Shown: positions 42,331 through 50,719 of the stretch, in pieces
Position numbering within the stretch: position 1 is the first letter of the stretch
Layout: each line of letters starts with the position of its first letter
Source: CAYQVW01 sp964421245
Lineage (GTDB): Bacteria > Margulisbacteria > WOR-1 > XYC2-FULL-46-14
Direction: 5' to 3'
NCBI GenBank assembly: GCA_964421245.1
Contig: CAYQVW010000001.1
Span: 1-64,000, forward strand
Length of the DNA: 64,000 bases
The notes under the pieces: generated by a model
What the model was told of the DNA's origin: nothing
Database searches by the model: none
The model's input: only the letters and a program-made list of their open reading frames with translations
Program-made: the position numbers and the translations under genes

Positions 42331-43305
42331 ATGACAAAGAAAAAAAGAGTTTTATCCGGAATTCAGCCAACTGGGAAATTACACCTTGGTAATTTGCTCG
42401 GTGCTCTCGAAAATTGGAAAAAACTTCAAAAAGAGTACGAATGTTTCTTCTTTGTCGCTGACTATCATGCCTTAACCACACTTTATGATGACCCAAAAGA
42501 ACTAAATAATATTATCAAAGATGTTGCCACTGATTTGCTATCAGTAGGAATTGACCCTAATAAGTCTGTTTTATTCAAACAATCCGATGTGCCAGAGCAT
42601 GCGGAATTACATTTACTTCTTTCAATGATTACTCCTTTATCCTGGGTTCAAAGAGTCCCAAGCTATAAAAGTAAAATAAAAGAGATTCAGGGTAAAGATT
42701 TGGGCACCTATGGATTTCTAGGTTATCCCGTACTGCAAGCTGCCGATATCTTAATCTATAAAGCCGATTGTGTTCCAGTAGGAGAGGATCAGCTTCCACA
42801 TATTGAGTTGACTAGAGAAATCGGTCGTCGTTTCAATAATTTCTATGGCGATATTTTTTCTATGCCTAAAGATCTATTAACCAAAACCCCAAATGTTCCA
42901 GGTTTGGACGGTCGCAAAATGAGTAAGAGTTATAATAATACGATCAATCTTTCTGATTCTGAGTCAGAACTTAAAAAGAAAGTTAATATGATGATCACCG
43001 ATCCAGCACGAATTACTAAAAAAGATAAAGGGCATCCAAGTGTCTGCACTGTTTTTGCTTTTCATAAAATGTTTAACAAAGATTCCATCGAGCTTATTTC
43101 AAAAGAGTGTCAGAGTGCAAAGCGCGGTTGTGTTGAGTGTAAGAAGGAATTATTGAAACACCTAGAAGCATATTTGGCTCCGATTCAAGAGAAGAGATCA
43201 AAGATTGCCGATGTTGATGATGTTTTAGCTGCTGGAGCTAAGAAAGCTAAAAAGATAGCTGCTGCAACGCTTTCTGAGGCTAAGGCAGCAATGGGGCTGC
43301 GTTAG
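42331..43305 (+). CDS. trpS: Tryptophanyl-tRNA synthetase
   Basis: Class I synthetase that charges tRNA-Trp, 324 residues. The HIGH-type motif is PTGKLHLGN near 11 and the KMSKS motif is GRKMSKS near 195. PVLQAADIL near 131 and GEDQLPHIELTREI near 148 are typical of TrpS rather than TyrS. It lies 10 nt after the PBP gene and 1 nt before scpA, and has its own -10 box. Confidence 0.96.
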   Translation: MTKKKRVLSGIQPTGKLHLGNLLGALENWKKLQKEYECFFFVADYHALTTLYDDPKELNNIIKDVATDLLSVGIDPNKSVLFKQSDVPEHAELHLLLSMITPLSWVQRVPSYKSKIKEIQGKDLGTYGFLGYPVLQAADILIYKADCVPVGEDQLPHIELTREIGRRFNNFYGDIFSMPKDLLTKTPNVPGLDGRKMSKSYNNTINLSDSESELKKKVNMMITDPARITKKDKGHPSVCTVFAFHKMFNKDSIELISKECQSAKRGCVECKKELLKHLEAYLAPIQEKRSKIADVDDVLAAGAKKAKKIAAATLSEAKAAMGLR

Positions 43306-43306
43306 G

Positions 43307-44044
43307 ATGTCGGATACCTACACAATAAAAACAACAACTTATGAGGGACCTTTTGATCTTTTAATGTCTGCTATCAAAGAGGGCCGGATTGATATTTATG
43401 ATGTATCTCTTTCAAAAATAACTAACGAATATATAAACTACTTAAAAGATATCTCGGTTTTAAATCTTAATAATGCTTCACAATTTTTATTAATGGTAGC
43501 TTGTCTGATTGAGATGAAGTCTAAAAAACTTTTACCTCAGTCCCCAATACTAGAAGACATGGAAAAAGAAGAAGAGATTGAAATGGATTTGGCCAAGCAT
43601 CTACAAGAATACAATCTTTACAAACAGATGGGTAAAAATCTTGGAGAAAGAAAGAAAGAGTTTGCCAAGGTTTATTCTCGTTATCACTTCAACGAGAAAC
43701 CAGAGCATGAGCCGACTATTAAGTTAAAAAATGTAAGCTTATCTGACTTAGTTTCGGTTTTTCAAAAAGTTTGGGCGCAAGCTCAAAAAGACGACGAGGT
43801 AAGAACGATTACCGAGGAGCCGATTACCCTTCCTGCTAGAATTGAAGAAGTGAAAGATATATTATCCGCTGCAAACGGACCAGTTCATTTTGAGAAATTA
43901 TTTATACGTAGAACTCAATTAGAAATTGTGGTAACATTTTTAGCGATACTAGAATTAGCTCGTCAGAAGACGATAGATCTTTTACAAGGAGAAGAATTCG
44001 GTGAAATCTACATTAGTCTTTCAGAAAACGCAGAAAATAATTGA
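43307..44044 (+). CDS. scpA: Segregation and condensation protein A
   Basis: Kleisin subunit that bridges the Smc heads in the Smc-ScpAB condensin. The 245 residues show the N-terminal ScpA block YEGPFDLLMSAIKEGRIDIYDVSL near 12 (given here in two parts: GPFDLLMSAI and IDIYDVSL), FLLMVACLIEMKSKKLLP near 60 and the C-terminal winged helix VVTFLAILELARQKTI. No smc gene is in the window. It overlaps scpB by 44 bp. Confidence 0.93.
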   Translation: MSDTYTIKTTTYEGPFDLLMSAIKEGRIDIYDVSLSKITNEYINYLKDISVLNLNNASQFLLMVACLIEMKSKKLLPQSPILEDMEKEEEIEMDLAKHLQEYNLYKQMGKNLGERKKEFAKVYSRYHFNEKPEHEPTIKLKNVSLSDLVSVFQKVWAQAQKDDEVRTITEEPITLPARIEEVKDILSAANGPVHFEKLFIRRTQLEIVVTFLAILELARQKTIDLLQGEEFGEIYISLSENAENN

Positions 44045-44651
44045 GGCATTGCTCTTTGTAACCCGAGAGCCATTGTCTGCCTCAAAGTTAAAGTCTATCT
44101 TGCAGCTGCCCGAAGATTCTATCGAGCAGGTGTTAGAGCATTTAGTTACCGAATATCAGGATCGAGGAATAAAGGTCTTAAAGGTTGCTCACGGCTATAT
44201 TTTGGGAACTAATCCAGAGTGTTCAGAGTATGTTGAGCATTTTAAGAATTTTCCGATTGAGAGTCGCTTATCTCCACAAGCACTAGAAACTTTAGCAATA
44301 ATTGCTTATAAACAACCAGTTACTCGGCCAGAGATCGAGAGAATCCGTGGAGTCATATCTGATGGGGTTATTGATACACTTGTTGGCAAGAAATTAATTG
44401 AAGAAAAAGGACGCAGTGATGGTCCTGGTCGACCATTTATATATGCTACAACTAACGAGTTTCTCAAGCATTTCGGGATTAAAGATGTGAAGGACTTGCC
44501 TCCTCTTCCAAATATAGAGGAGAAAGAGACTGCCTCAAATTATGACGGGATTTTAATAGAAAAAGAGACAGAGATTGAGGTTGATATCCCCTTTATGCCG
44601 CTAGATAAGGATACTGATCGGGACCTTCCCGAAGAAACATTAAAAGTTTAA
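44001..44651 (+). CDS. scpB: Segregation and condensation protein B
   Basis: Winged-helix partner of ScpA, 216 residues. Diagnostic blocks are IIEALLFVTREPLSASKL near 12, LSPQALETLAIIAYKQPVTRPEI near 88 (written without the final ERIRG) and LIEEKGRSDGPGRPFIYATT near 130. The GTG at 44001 has AAGGAG 10 nt upstream and lies inside scpA, a usual arrangement. A 45-residue acidic tail follows the domain. queE starts at the next base after its stop. Confidence 0.92.
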   Translation: MKSTLVFQKTQKIIEALLFVTREPLSASKLKSILQLPEDSIEQVLEHLVTEYQDRGIKVLKVAHGYILGTNPECSEYVEHFKNFPIESRLSPQALETLAIIAYKQPVTRPEIERIRGVISDGVIDTLVGKKLIEEKGRSDGPGRPFIYATTNEFLKHFGIKDVKDLPPLPNIEEKETASNYDGILIEKETEIEVDIPFMPLDKDTDRDLPEETLKV

Positions 44652-45383
44652 ATGGAAAAAAACAAAGCTTATCTATTTGAAATTTTCTCCTCTATTCAAG
44701 GAGAAGGATTATATATTGGTGATCGACAGCTTTTTATTCGTTTTGCTGGTTGTAATCTTGCCTGCCAGTATTGCGATACCAAGGATGCTCTAACAATTCC
44801 AGATCAGTTTCGCTCCGAAGAGACTCCAGGTGCCGAGGATTTCAAAAAAATCAAGAATCCTGCAAGCTCTGATCAACTACTTGAAATAATAGGGCGTTTA
44901 ACAAAAAATAAAAACCTTCACTCGGCAATTGTTTTGACAGGAGGGGAGCCCCTTTTGCAGATTGATTTCTTATTGGGTTTTTTGCCAGAACTCAAGAAGT
45001 CCGATCTGCCGCCAGTTTATCTTGAAACAAATGGAACATTACCAAAACATATGGATGAAATAATTAATTATGTTGATATTGTTTCAATGGATATCAAGCT
45101 TCCCTATTTAAATGAAAACTTCGAATTTATGGAGACGGTTTTTTCTTCTGGAACCGAATTGTTTGTTAAGATTTTGGTTGATTCCAAAGTTACAACAAAA
45201 GAGATTAGTGAGGTATCCGATCTGGTTTCAAAAATAAGCCCTGATTTGCCACTGGTAATACAGCCGATTGATTCTAATAAGATAAAGCATGACCAATTGC
45301 TCTCTTTTCAGGCAGTTTTAAAGCGAAAGTTAAAACAGGTTAAGGTTTTACCCCAGATTCATAAAGTTTTAAAGATGCTTTAG
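44652..45383 (+). CDS. queE: 7-carboxy-7-deazaguanine synthase
   Basis: Radical-SAM enzyme of the queuosine/7-deazaguanine pathway, 243 residues. The cluster motif CxxxCxxC appears as FAGCNLACQYCDT with Cys 33, 37 and 40, after the family start EIFSSIQGEG. VLTGGEPLLQ near 97 is the SAM-binding block. Other que genes are absent here. It begins directly after scpB. The 3' end overlaps the convergent gene at 45369 by 15 bp. Confidence 0.92.
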   Translation: MEKNKAYLFEIFSSIQGEGLYIGDRQLFIRFAGCNLACQYCDTKDALTIPDQFRSEETPGAEDFKKIKNPASSDQLLEIIGRLTKNKNLHSAIVLTGGEPLLQIDFLLGFLPELKKSDLPPVYLETNGTLPKHMDEIINYVDIVSMDIKLPYLNENFEFMETVFSSGTELFVKILVDSKVTTKEISEVSDLVSKISPDLPLVIQPIDSNKIKHDQLLSFQAVLKRKLKQVKVLPQIHKVLKML

Positions 45384-46364
45384 TTTGGCTACAGTATCTT
45401 CAAGCCACTTAATTTCTTTGTCTCTATTCTTGTTGTGCTCTAATTTTTGCATAGAGCGGAGCAGTTCGAGTTTGTAGTTGGCAGTGTCTAGCGCCAGTTT
45501 TTCCAATTTAGTACTAATCCAATCAAAGGTCTGACCTGATATTGCAAGTCCGATTTTTCTGATTTTTTTTGTATGATTTGATATTATTTTCGAATAGTAA
45601 TCAAAATCTTTTTTTGAACCACAAAATACCCGTTTAAGATGAGAGGCCTTTAGTTGAGTTATTTCCTTTAGCCAGGCTATTTGTCTAGCTTGAACTATAA
45701 GCTCATCTATTTGTTGATAAGTTACTTTAAGTTTAAGCAGATTTTTTAACACATAGTTTTTTCTAAGTTTAATTATGATTATATGTACAAAATCGTCTTC
45801 TAGGAGTTCACCAATTTCTAAAATTTTAAATTCTTCTTTAAGTAGGAGGATTGTTTTCTCCAGTTCACTTAAGTTGGAAGCTAAGATTATTTGTCCGGAC
45901 GAGTTCACTGAGAACTTTTCTAGATTCCATGAGCTGATATCTATTTTTAACTCTCCCGCCATCTTAATTAATTCATCTATTTCTGGTTGCAGTGCAAAGT
46001 AGAGTATTTTTTGCAGGGTTTTTCTTTGAAGATTACCGAGCCAGTTTAAAAAAGGATTTTTGTTTTTCTTGCGATTGATCCACCCAAACGCCTTTTTTTT
46101 GTATTTCTTCTTTTTGTGTTTTTGCGATTGATTTCTTGTAAGATATTCTTCTTGTCTTTTGTTTATTTCGTCAATTGAAACAGGTGCAGTTAGTTTTTGT
46201 ATCTGTTTTTCTAGTTGTTCTAGGTTAACTTTGGGGTCATTGGTTACAACCTTGGACTTGCTTGTTTTAAGCTCTTTGTTAAGCCCCGAGACAATCATGG
46301 CGGAACTTGCAGCCATTGACTCTGATTGTCCTCCTTTGTTTGGATTGATTTTTGGGTTAGTCAT
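45369..46364 (-). CDS. Orphan protein downstream of a histidine kinase
   Basis: Not recognised. The 331-residue protein begins with a low-complexity Asn/Ser/Lys region, then a very basic patch KHKKKKYKKKAFGWINRKKNKN near 82-103 (only its first 20 residues quoted by position), and a mostly helical remainder (LEIGELLEDDFVHIIIIKLRK, WISTKLEKLALDTANY). No signal peptide. It overlaps the kinase gene by 4 bp, so it is the last gene of a three-gene unit and may be the output or regulator of that kinase. It is not a response regulator: no receiver domain is visible. Confidence 0.65.
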   Translation of the reverse strand: MTNPKINPNKGGQSESMAASSAMIVSGLNKELKTSKSKVVTNDPKVNLEQLEKQIQKLTAPVSIDEINKRQEEYLTRNQSQKHKKKKYKKKAFGWINRKKNKNPFLNWLGNLQRKTLQKILYFALQPEIDELIKMAGELKIDISSWNLEKFSVNSSGQIILASNLSELEKTILLLKEEFKILEIGELLEDDFVHIIIIKLRKNYVLKNLLKLKVTYQQIDELIVQARQIAWLKEITQLKASHLKRVFCGSKKDFDYYSKIISNHTKKIRKIGLAISGQTFDWISTKLEKLALDTANYKLELLRSMQKLEHNKNRDKEIKWLEDTVAKLKHL

Positions 46365-48418
46365 TTTTTATTTGGGAGGGTGAAGGTAAAAGTAGACCCC
46401 TTGTTGGGTCTGCTCTTAACAGTTAATGTGCCGCCATGTAATTCTGCGAATTTTCTGCTTATTGGTAGTCCCAAGCCTGCCCCGCGATGAGTTTTCTTTA
46501 GAAATGATTCTGCGTCTTCATATTCAAAAAATATTTTTTCAAGTCGATCCCTTGCAATTCCAGATCCTGTATCGGAAACGCTAAAAACTAGCTCTTGATT
46601 TTTAGGAGCAATATTTAAAATGATTTCTCCTTTTTCTGTTGCGTTTATTGCATTTGACAAAAGGTTGGAGAGGATTCCACTAACTCTTTTTGTATCGCCA
46701 TATGCTGGGGTTTTTGTGGTTTCAATGTTTGTTTCTAATTTTAGGCCTTTCTTTTGTATTTCAAGGTTAAATTCTTGAATAGTTGATTTGGCAATATCTT
46801 TTGCAGAGAACTCTTCTTTTCTTAATTCCATTTTTTTAGCTTCAATTTTTGAATAATCAAGAATGTTATTTATCATTCTGAGTAAGATTTGGCCGTTTAT
46901 GTGTAATTCAGAAAGTGTTCCTTTGACTTTTTCCGGAGCCTCGCCATAAATACCTCCAAGGATCAGATCAGAAAACCCTAGGATTCCATTTAATGGGGTC
47001 CTAAGTTCGTGTGACATGCTTGATAAGAATTCGGCTTTGTGTTGGGTAGAGTTTTGTATTTTTTCATTGGTTTCTTGTAATGCAATATTCTTTTCTTGTA
47101 ATTCTCCGGTTCTCTCGGTTACTTTTTGCTCAAGGGTAGCATTTAATTCTTCTAATTTTCTTTTGGCGCGACCGAAGTGATCATATAGTTTTGCATTTTC
47201 TAAGGCTACACCGGTTTGATTAGCTACTATTTCAAGTAACTCAATATCCATTAAGTTTAGCGATTCACCGGCTTGTGATTTTCCAAGGCTTATAAGCCCA
47301 AGCATCTTTTTTCTAAAATAAAAAGGTATAATAAACACTGCCTCAATTTGAGCCATTTGGGCCATGACTTTTATTTTTGATTTACTTAGTTTTGGATTGT
47401 GCATGATTTCGTCATTTGAAAATAGTTTCTTTTTTTCTTCAGTCAATTTAATGAGTTCGGAATCTTTTTTAAGTTTTAATGTTCCATCATAGTTTTGAAA
47501 GAGGTTTTCTTTTTCTTGATATATAAAAACATTGGCATTCTCAACAAAAAGGCGAGTTCTTAGTATGTTTATTACGGTGTTTATTACCAGCTCAATATCC
47601 ATGATTACAGAAAGTTTATCTCTTACTTGAGAGAAAACAACTTGTATGTTGCCTCTTTTTCTATAAAAGATTTTATCAAGAGTGGCCTGGATTGGGCGTT
47701 TAATATTTTTAAAGTAAAACAAGAAGAATAAAATAACTCCAAGCAAAAATATTTGATTTTGCGAAAATATTAATCCTTCAAGATAGAGGTCTGATAGATA
47801 TAGGAATAGTCCGTAGATCGAGGCTATTATTATCATGGTTAGAATGTATAAGAGAGAACGTTTGATGATTTCATCTGCTTCAAAAAGGTTGTAATGTAGA
47901 ACGCCATAACTTATTGCCAGAGGTAGGAACGCTGCTGCAATAATGAGTAGGGGATAGTAAGGGATGAGATTGCTTGCATATGCAATTGCTGCAAGGGCAA
48001 GAAAGAACAGGGTTAAGATAAAGGCCGCGATTAATAGTTTTGCTCTTTGTCTAGGTAGTGCCTGTTGGCTCTTGTATCTGGTTTTTATCGTTTCAAATAC
48101 AAAATGAACAATTCCAAGCAGAGCAAATAAATAAGATAGTGGTTGTACGATTTTTAGATTAAGTAAAAACAATACAAACAAAACTATTGAAATGCCATAA
48201 GGGATCAAGTATCTTTTTCGGCTGGTTTTTTCTTCAAAAAGAGAGAGGCTTAAGTGTATAAAGTATGCTCCAACCAGAAAAATGGTAATTGGATAATTAA
48301 AGAAAACGGCCAATCCAATGTGTGAGATTAGGATTCCCCAGGTGGCAGGGCGATTTGGCCTTAGGGCAAAAACCAATATTCCAGAAACTAAATAGACCAA
48401 GCTTAATATTATATTCAT
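46361..48418 (-). CDS. Membrane sensor histidine kinase with GAF domain
   Basis: A 685-residue kinase. Residues 1-250 hold about eight TM helices of the 7TM/membrane-sensor type. A GAF domain follows at about 270-410, then a short coiled coil (LEELNATLEQKVTERTGEL), the dimerisation H-box EFLSSMSHELRTPLNG near 460 and the ATPase domain with NLLSNAINATEKG (N box), DTGSGIARDRLEKIFF (G1/F) and GAGLGLPISRKFAELHGG (G2). No response regulator gene is adjacent, so the phosphate acceptor is elsewhere or the kinase has another output. It lies 3 nt after a small periplasmic protein gene. Confidence 0.9.
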   Translation of the reverse strand: MNIILSLVYLVSGILVFALRPNRPATWGILISHIGLAVFFNYPITIFLVGAYFIHLSLSLFEEKTSRKRYLIPYGISIVLFVLFLLNLKIVQPLSYLFALLGIVHFVFETIKTRYKSQQALPRQRAKLLIAAFILTLFFLALAAIAYASNLIPYYPLLIIAAAFLPLAISYGVLHYNLFEADEIIKRSLLYILTMIIIASIYGLFLYLSDLYLEGLIFSQNQIFLLGVILFFLFYFKNIKRPIQATLDKIFYRKRGNIQVVFSQVRDKLSVIMDIELVINTVINILRTRLFVENANVFIYQEKENLFQNYDGTLKLKKDSELIKLTEEKKKLFSNDEIMHNPKLSKSKIKVMAQMAQIEAVFIIPFYFRKKMLGLISLGKSQAGESLNLMDIELLEIVANQTGVALENAKLYDHFGRAKRKLEELNATLEQKVTERTGELQEKNIALQETNEKIQNSTQHKAEFLSSMSHELRTPLNGILGFSDLILGGIYGEAPEKVKGTLSELHINGQILLRMINNILDYSKIEAKKMELRKEEFSAKDIAKSTIQEFNLEIQKKGLKLETNIETTKTPAYGDTKRVSGILSNLLSNAINATEKGEIILNIAPKNQELVFSVSDTGSGIARDRLEKIFFEYEDAESFLKKTHRGAGLGLPISRKFAELHGGTLTVKSRPNKGSTFTFTLPNKK

Positions 48419-48421
48419 GGT

Positions 48422-48853
48422 TTATTTGTGTTTAACACTAAAAGCTGCTATTTTCCAGGCCTTTGCATCTTTTATGAGTTGAATTTTTATTTGTGCAAAT
48501 TTATTTTTAAATCTGGCTTTGGCAGAATAGGTTGCGGCGATGATTTTTTTCTCTTTTTTTATATAAATTCCTACCTCGCCGTTTGATCCCAAATATTTTT
48601 CAAGGGGGCCGAGTTTTCGATTGAAAGCTGCAAAAGATGCTCTAATTTTTTTATGTGATACAGTTTTTAATAATTCTGGACTGGCATTTTTGATTAACAA
48701 GTTGGGATCCCAAGAGGTTGTGATTTGGGGAACGATTTTATCAACAAAGGCTTTGCTTTCCCGATTCAAACCAGTATTAAGATAATTAAGCGCTAATGAC
48801 ACAATTACACCGAGAACAACAACGATTGCAAAAATCAATAAAATTTTCTTCAT
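48422..48853 (-). CDS. Small anchored periplasmic protein
   Basis: Family not recognised. The 143-residue protein has one N-terminal TM helix (ILLIFAIVVVLGVIVSLAL) and a basic periplasmic domain with a strand-rich end (EVGIYIKKEKKIIAATYSA, FAQIKIQLIKDAKAWKIAAF), the layout of DUF3887/DUF4019-like proteins. It is the first gene of the kinase unit and may modulate the sensor. A good promoter (TTGAAT-N17-TATAAT) precedes it with only 9 nt to the ATG. Confidence 0.7.
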   Translation of the reverse strand: MKKILLIFAIVVVLGVIVSLALNYLNTGLNRESKAFVDKIVPQITTSWDPNLLIKNASPELLKTVSHKKIRASFAAFNRKLGPLEKYLGSNGEVGIYIKKEKKIIAATYSAKARFKNKFAQIKIQLIKDAKAWKIAAFSVKHK

Positions 48854-48862
48854 TTCTTGTTG

Positions 48863-48891
48863 ATTATACGCAATAATTATTGCTTATTCAA
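48863..48891 (-). promoter_or_regulatory. Promoter of the histidine kinase unit
   Basis: TTGAAT (48886-48891), 17 nt, TATAAT (48863-48868). The spacer carries the perfect palindrome GCAATAATTATTGC (48870-48883). Confidence 0.7.
48870..48883. promoter_or_regulatory. Palindromic operator candidate
   Basis: GCAATAATTATTGC is a perfect 14-bp palindrome between the -35 and -10 boxes of the kinase unit, a position suited to a repressor. Confidence 0.5.
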
Positions 48892-50026
48892 GTGATAAGG
48901 GTAATTGTTCGGATATTAAGATGTTTTTGATGCTTCCTTGTTTTTTGCCATTGATAAGAATAAAAGGAGCAGCTCTTTTAATTGATACCCCAATATTTTT
49001 GAGTTCTAGTAAGCTGGTAAAACGTGCCTCTTTTCTGATCTCAATAATCTTTTGGGCAGTAATTTTTCCAATTCCAGGAATATGCAATAGCTTGGTAAAG
49101 GAGGCTTTGTTGATCTCTGTTGGGAATTTGTCTAAATTGTGCAAAGCATAATTTAACTTTGGATCCATATTGTTAGGGATTTTTCCTTCCTTATTAAAAT
49201 AAATTTCCCCAAGAGAAAATTTATAAAGCCTGAATAGAAATTCAACCTGATAAAGACGGTTTTTTCTTATAAAAGAATTCATTAAGTTGTGCTTCGTTGA
49301 GGGCTTATCTATTGGGCTAAAAGCACTAAAATAAGTTCTGTGTAATCCTTTATTTTCTCTTAGCCAATGCATCGTTTTGGTTATTTCTTGGTCTGTTTCA
49401 TTGCTTGCCCCAACAATAAATTGAGTGGTTTGATCAACCCATCCAGTTCTTTTTTTTATTTCGTTTTTAATGATTTCCATGCTATCCAATATGTCATGGT
49501 TAAAGTCTTTTCCAGTTGTGATTTTTTCTAGGTGTTTAGGGGAGGGGGATTCTATGTTTACCGAAACCCGGGTAGCGACTCGAAGTGCCTTTTTTATGGT
49601 TGAAGCATGTACTCCTGGCAGAATTTTTAAGTGAATATATCCTCTAAAGTGATGTTTATAGCGCAGAATAGCGGCAGTATCGATCATTTTTTGCATGGTT
49701 TGTTCGGGGCTCTTTTCTATGCCCGAACTTAAGAATAATCCGTTGATAGAGTGACGACGATAGATTTTATAAAAGGTGTCAGCCAGTTCGTTTGGGGTAA
49801 AGCTTATTCTAGGTGTATCTCTTGCTATGCGGTTAGCACAATAACGACAATTGTTTATACAACTGTTGGTAAAGAGTGTTTTTAATATGGGGATAACTTT
49901 GCCGTTTTTGCCAGAGGCATAATAAACTCCGGGGATGTTACCAACTTGGTGTTGGGTTCCGCCACAGCAAGAGACATCATATTTTGATGAATCGGCTAAA
50001 ATTTGTAGTTTTTTTTCAGAATCCAT
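48884..50026 (-). CDS. Radical-SAM DNA modification/repair-type protein
   Basis: A 380-residue radical-SAM protein of the kind named putative DNA modification/repair radical SAM protein, usually paired with a uracil-DNA-glycosylase-like gene. The cluster motif is CINNCRYCANR (Cys near 55, 59 and 62); a SAM-domain stretch ILPGVHASTIKKALRVATR and IESPSPKHLEKITTG follow. Residues about 310-365 form helix-hairpin-helix units (LHIPGIGKITAQKIIEIR) that bind DNA. The partner glycosylase-like gene is not in the window. It starts 1 nt after lexA and so is probably SOS-controlled. Confidence 0.85.
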   Translation of the reverse strand: MDSEKKLQILADSSKYDVSCCGGTQHQVGNIPGVYYASGKNGKVIPILKTLFTNSCINNCRYCANRIARDTPRISFTPNELADTFYKIYRRHSINGLFLSSGIEKSPEQTMQKMIDTAAILRYKHHFRGYIHLKILPGVHASTIKKALRVATRVSVNIESPSPKHLEKITTGKDFNHDILDSMEIIKNEIKKRTGWVDQTTQFIVGASNETDQEITKTMHWLRENKGLHRTYFSAFSPIDKPSTKHNLMNSFIRKNRLYQVEFLFRLYKFSLGEIYFNKEGKIPNNMDPKLNYALHNLDKFPTEINKASFTKLLHIPGIGKITAQKIIEIRKEARFTSLLELKNIGVSIKRAAPFILINGKKQGSIKNILISEQLPLSLE

Positions 50027-50027
50027 T

Positions 50028-50618
50028 TTAAAATTTTCTAAATAGTCCTTTTACTTTGCCTTGGATGGCAATATCTTTGACATAGATTGGTTTCATTCTG
50101 GAATTGGCTGGTTCAAGGCGGATGTGGTTCTTTTCTTTGTAAAATCTTTTTAAGGTGGCGGCTTCTTTATTGATGAGGGCAACAACTACTTCTCCATCAT
50201 CTGCTGTTTCGCATTTTTCAACCACGATGAAGTCCCCATTTACAATATGATCTTCAATCATGCTATTTCCCTTTACCTGTAAGATAAAGCAGGGCTTTCT
50301 ACCAACTAGAGCGGTTGGAACATCCATCTCTTCTTGTTGAGGAATTACTTCAATCGGGGCTCCCGCTGCAATAAAGCCTAGAAAGGGAAGGGTAGTGGTT
50401 GAAAGATACGATCCGGATACTATTTTTATCCCCCTCGATTTATTTTGTCTCTCAATATGACCCTGTTCTTCTAATGCCTCTAAATATTTTTGTCCTGCTC
50501 GGGGGGAAGAAAAGTTAAAGGCCTTGCAAATCTCTCTAACCGATGGCGGAAATCCATTTTCACGGATATGGTCTTTTAGGTACTGTAAAATTTGTTCCTG
50601 CTTTTTATTTAAATTCAT
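50028..50618 (-). CDS. lexA: LexA repressor
   Basis: SOS repressor and self-cleaving protease, 196 residues. The winged helix is at 1-70 (GFPPSVREICKAFNFSSP). The cleavage site AAGAP is near 83-87; Ser in VKGNSMIEDHI near 118 and Lys in ATLKRFYKE near 155 match the E. coli A84-G85, S119 and K156 spacing. It is followed by the radical-SAM gene with 1 nt between. Its promoter is overlapped by a perfect palindrome, probably its own operator. Confidence 0.95.
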   Translation of the reverse strand: MNLNKKQEQILQYLKDHIRENGFPPSVREICKAFNFSSPRAGQKYLEALEEQGHIERQNKSRGIKIVSGSYLSTTTLPFLGFIAAGAPIEVIPQQEEMDVPTALVGRKPCFILQVKGNSMIEDHIVNGDFIVVEKCETADDGEVVVALINKEAATLKRFYKEKNHIRLEPANSRMKPIYVKDIAIQGKVKGLFRKF

Positions 50619-50651
50619 GATTATTTCTCCTTTTTCTGGTTTTCTGTCTTG

Positions 50652-50667
50652 GTATACAATTGTATAC
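50652..50667. promoter_or_regulatory. LexA operator candidate
   Basis: GTATACAATTGTATAC is a perfect 16-bp palindrome that covers the -10 box of lexA. It differs from the Gram-positive SOS box (CGAAC-N4-GTTCG) and the E. coli box (CTG-N10-CAG). No second copy is seen elsewhere in the window. Confidence 0.65.
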
Positions 50668-50686
50668 TAATATATTGCATTGTCAA
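50659..50686 (-). promoter_or_regulatory. Promoter of lexA
   Basis: TTGACA (50681-50686), 16 nt, TACAAT (50659-50664) on the minus strand. It is back-to-back with the promoter of the next gene. Confidence 0.65.
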
Positions 50687-50708
50687 GTGCTAATATTTTT
50701 GTTATCAT
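50680..50708 (+). promoter_or_regulatory. Promoter of the barrel/coiled-coil gene
   Basis: TTGTCA (50680-50685), 17 nt, TATCAT (50703-50708). Its -35 is the reverse face of the lexA -35. The ATG follows 11 nt later. Confidence 0.55.
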
Positions 50709-50719
50709 TCTAACAAAAT

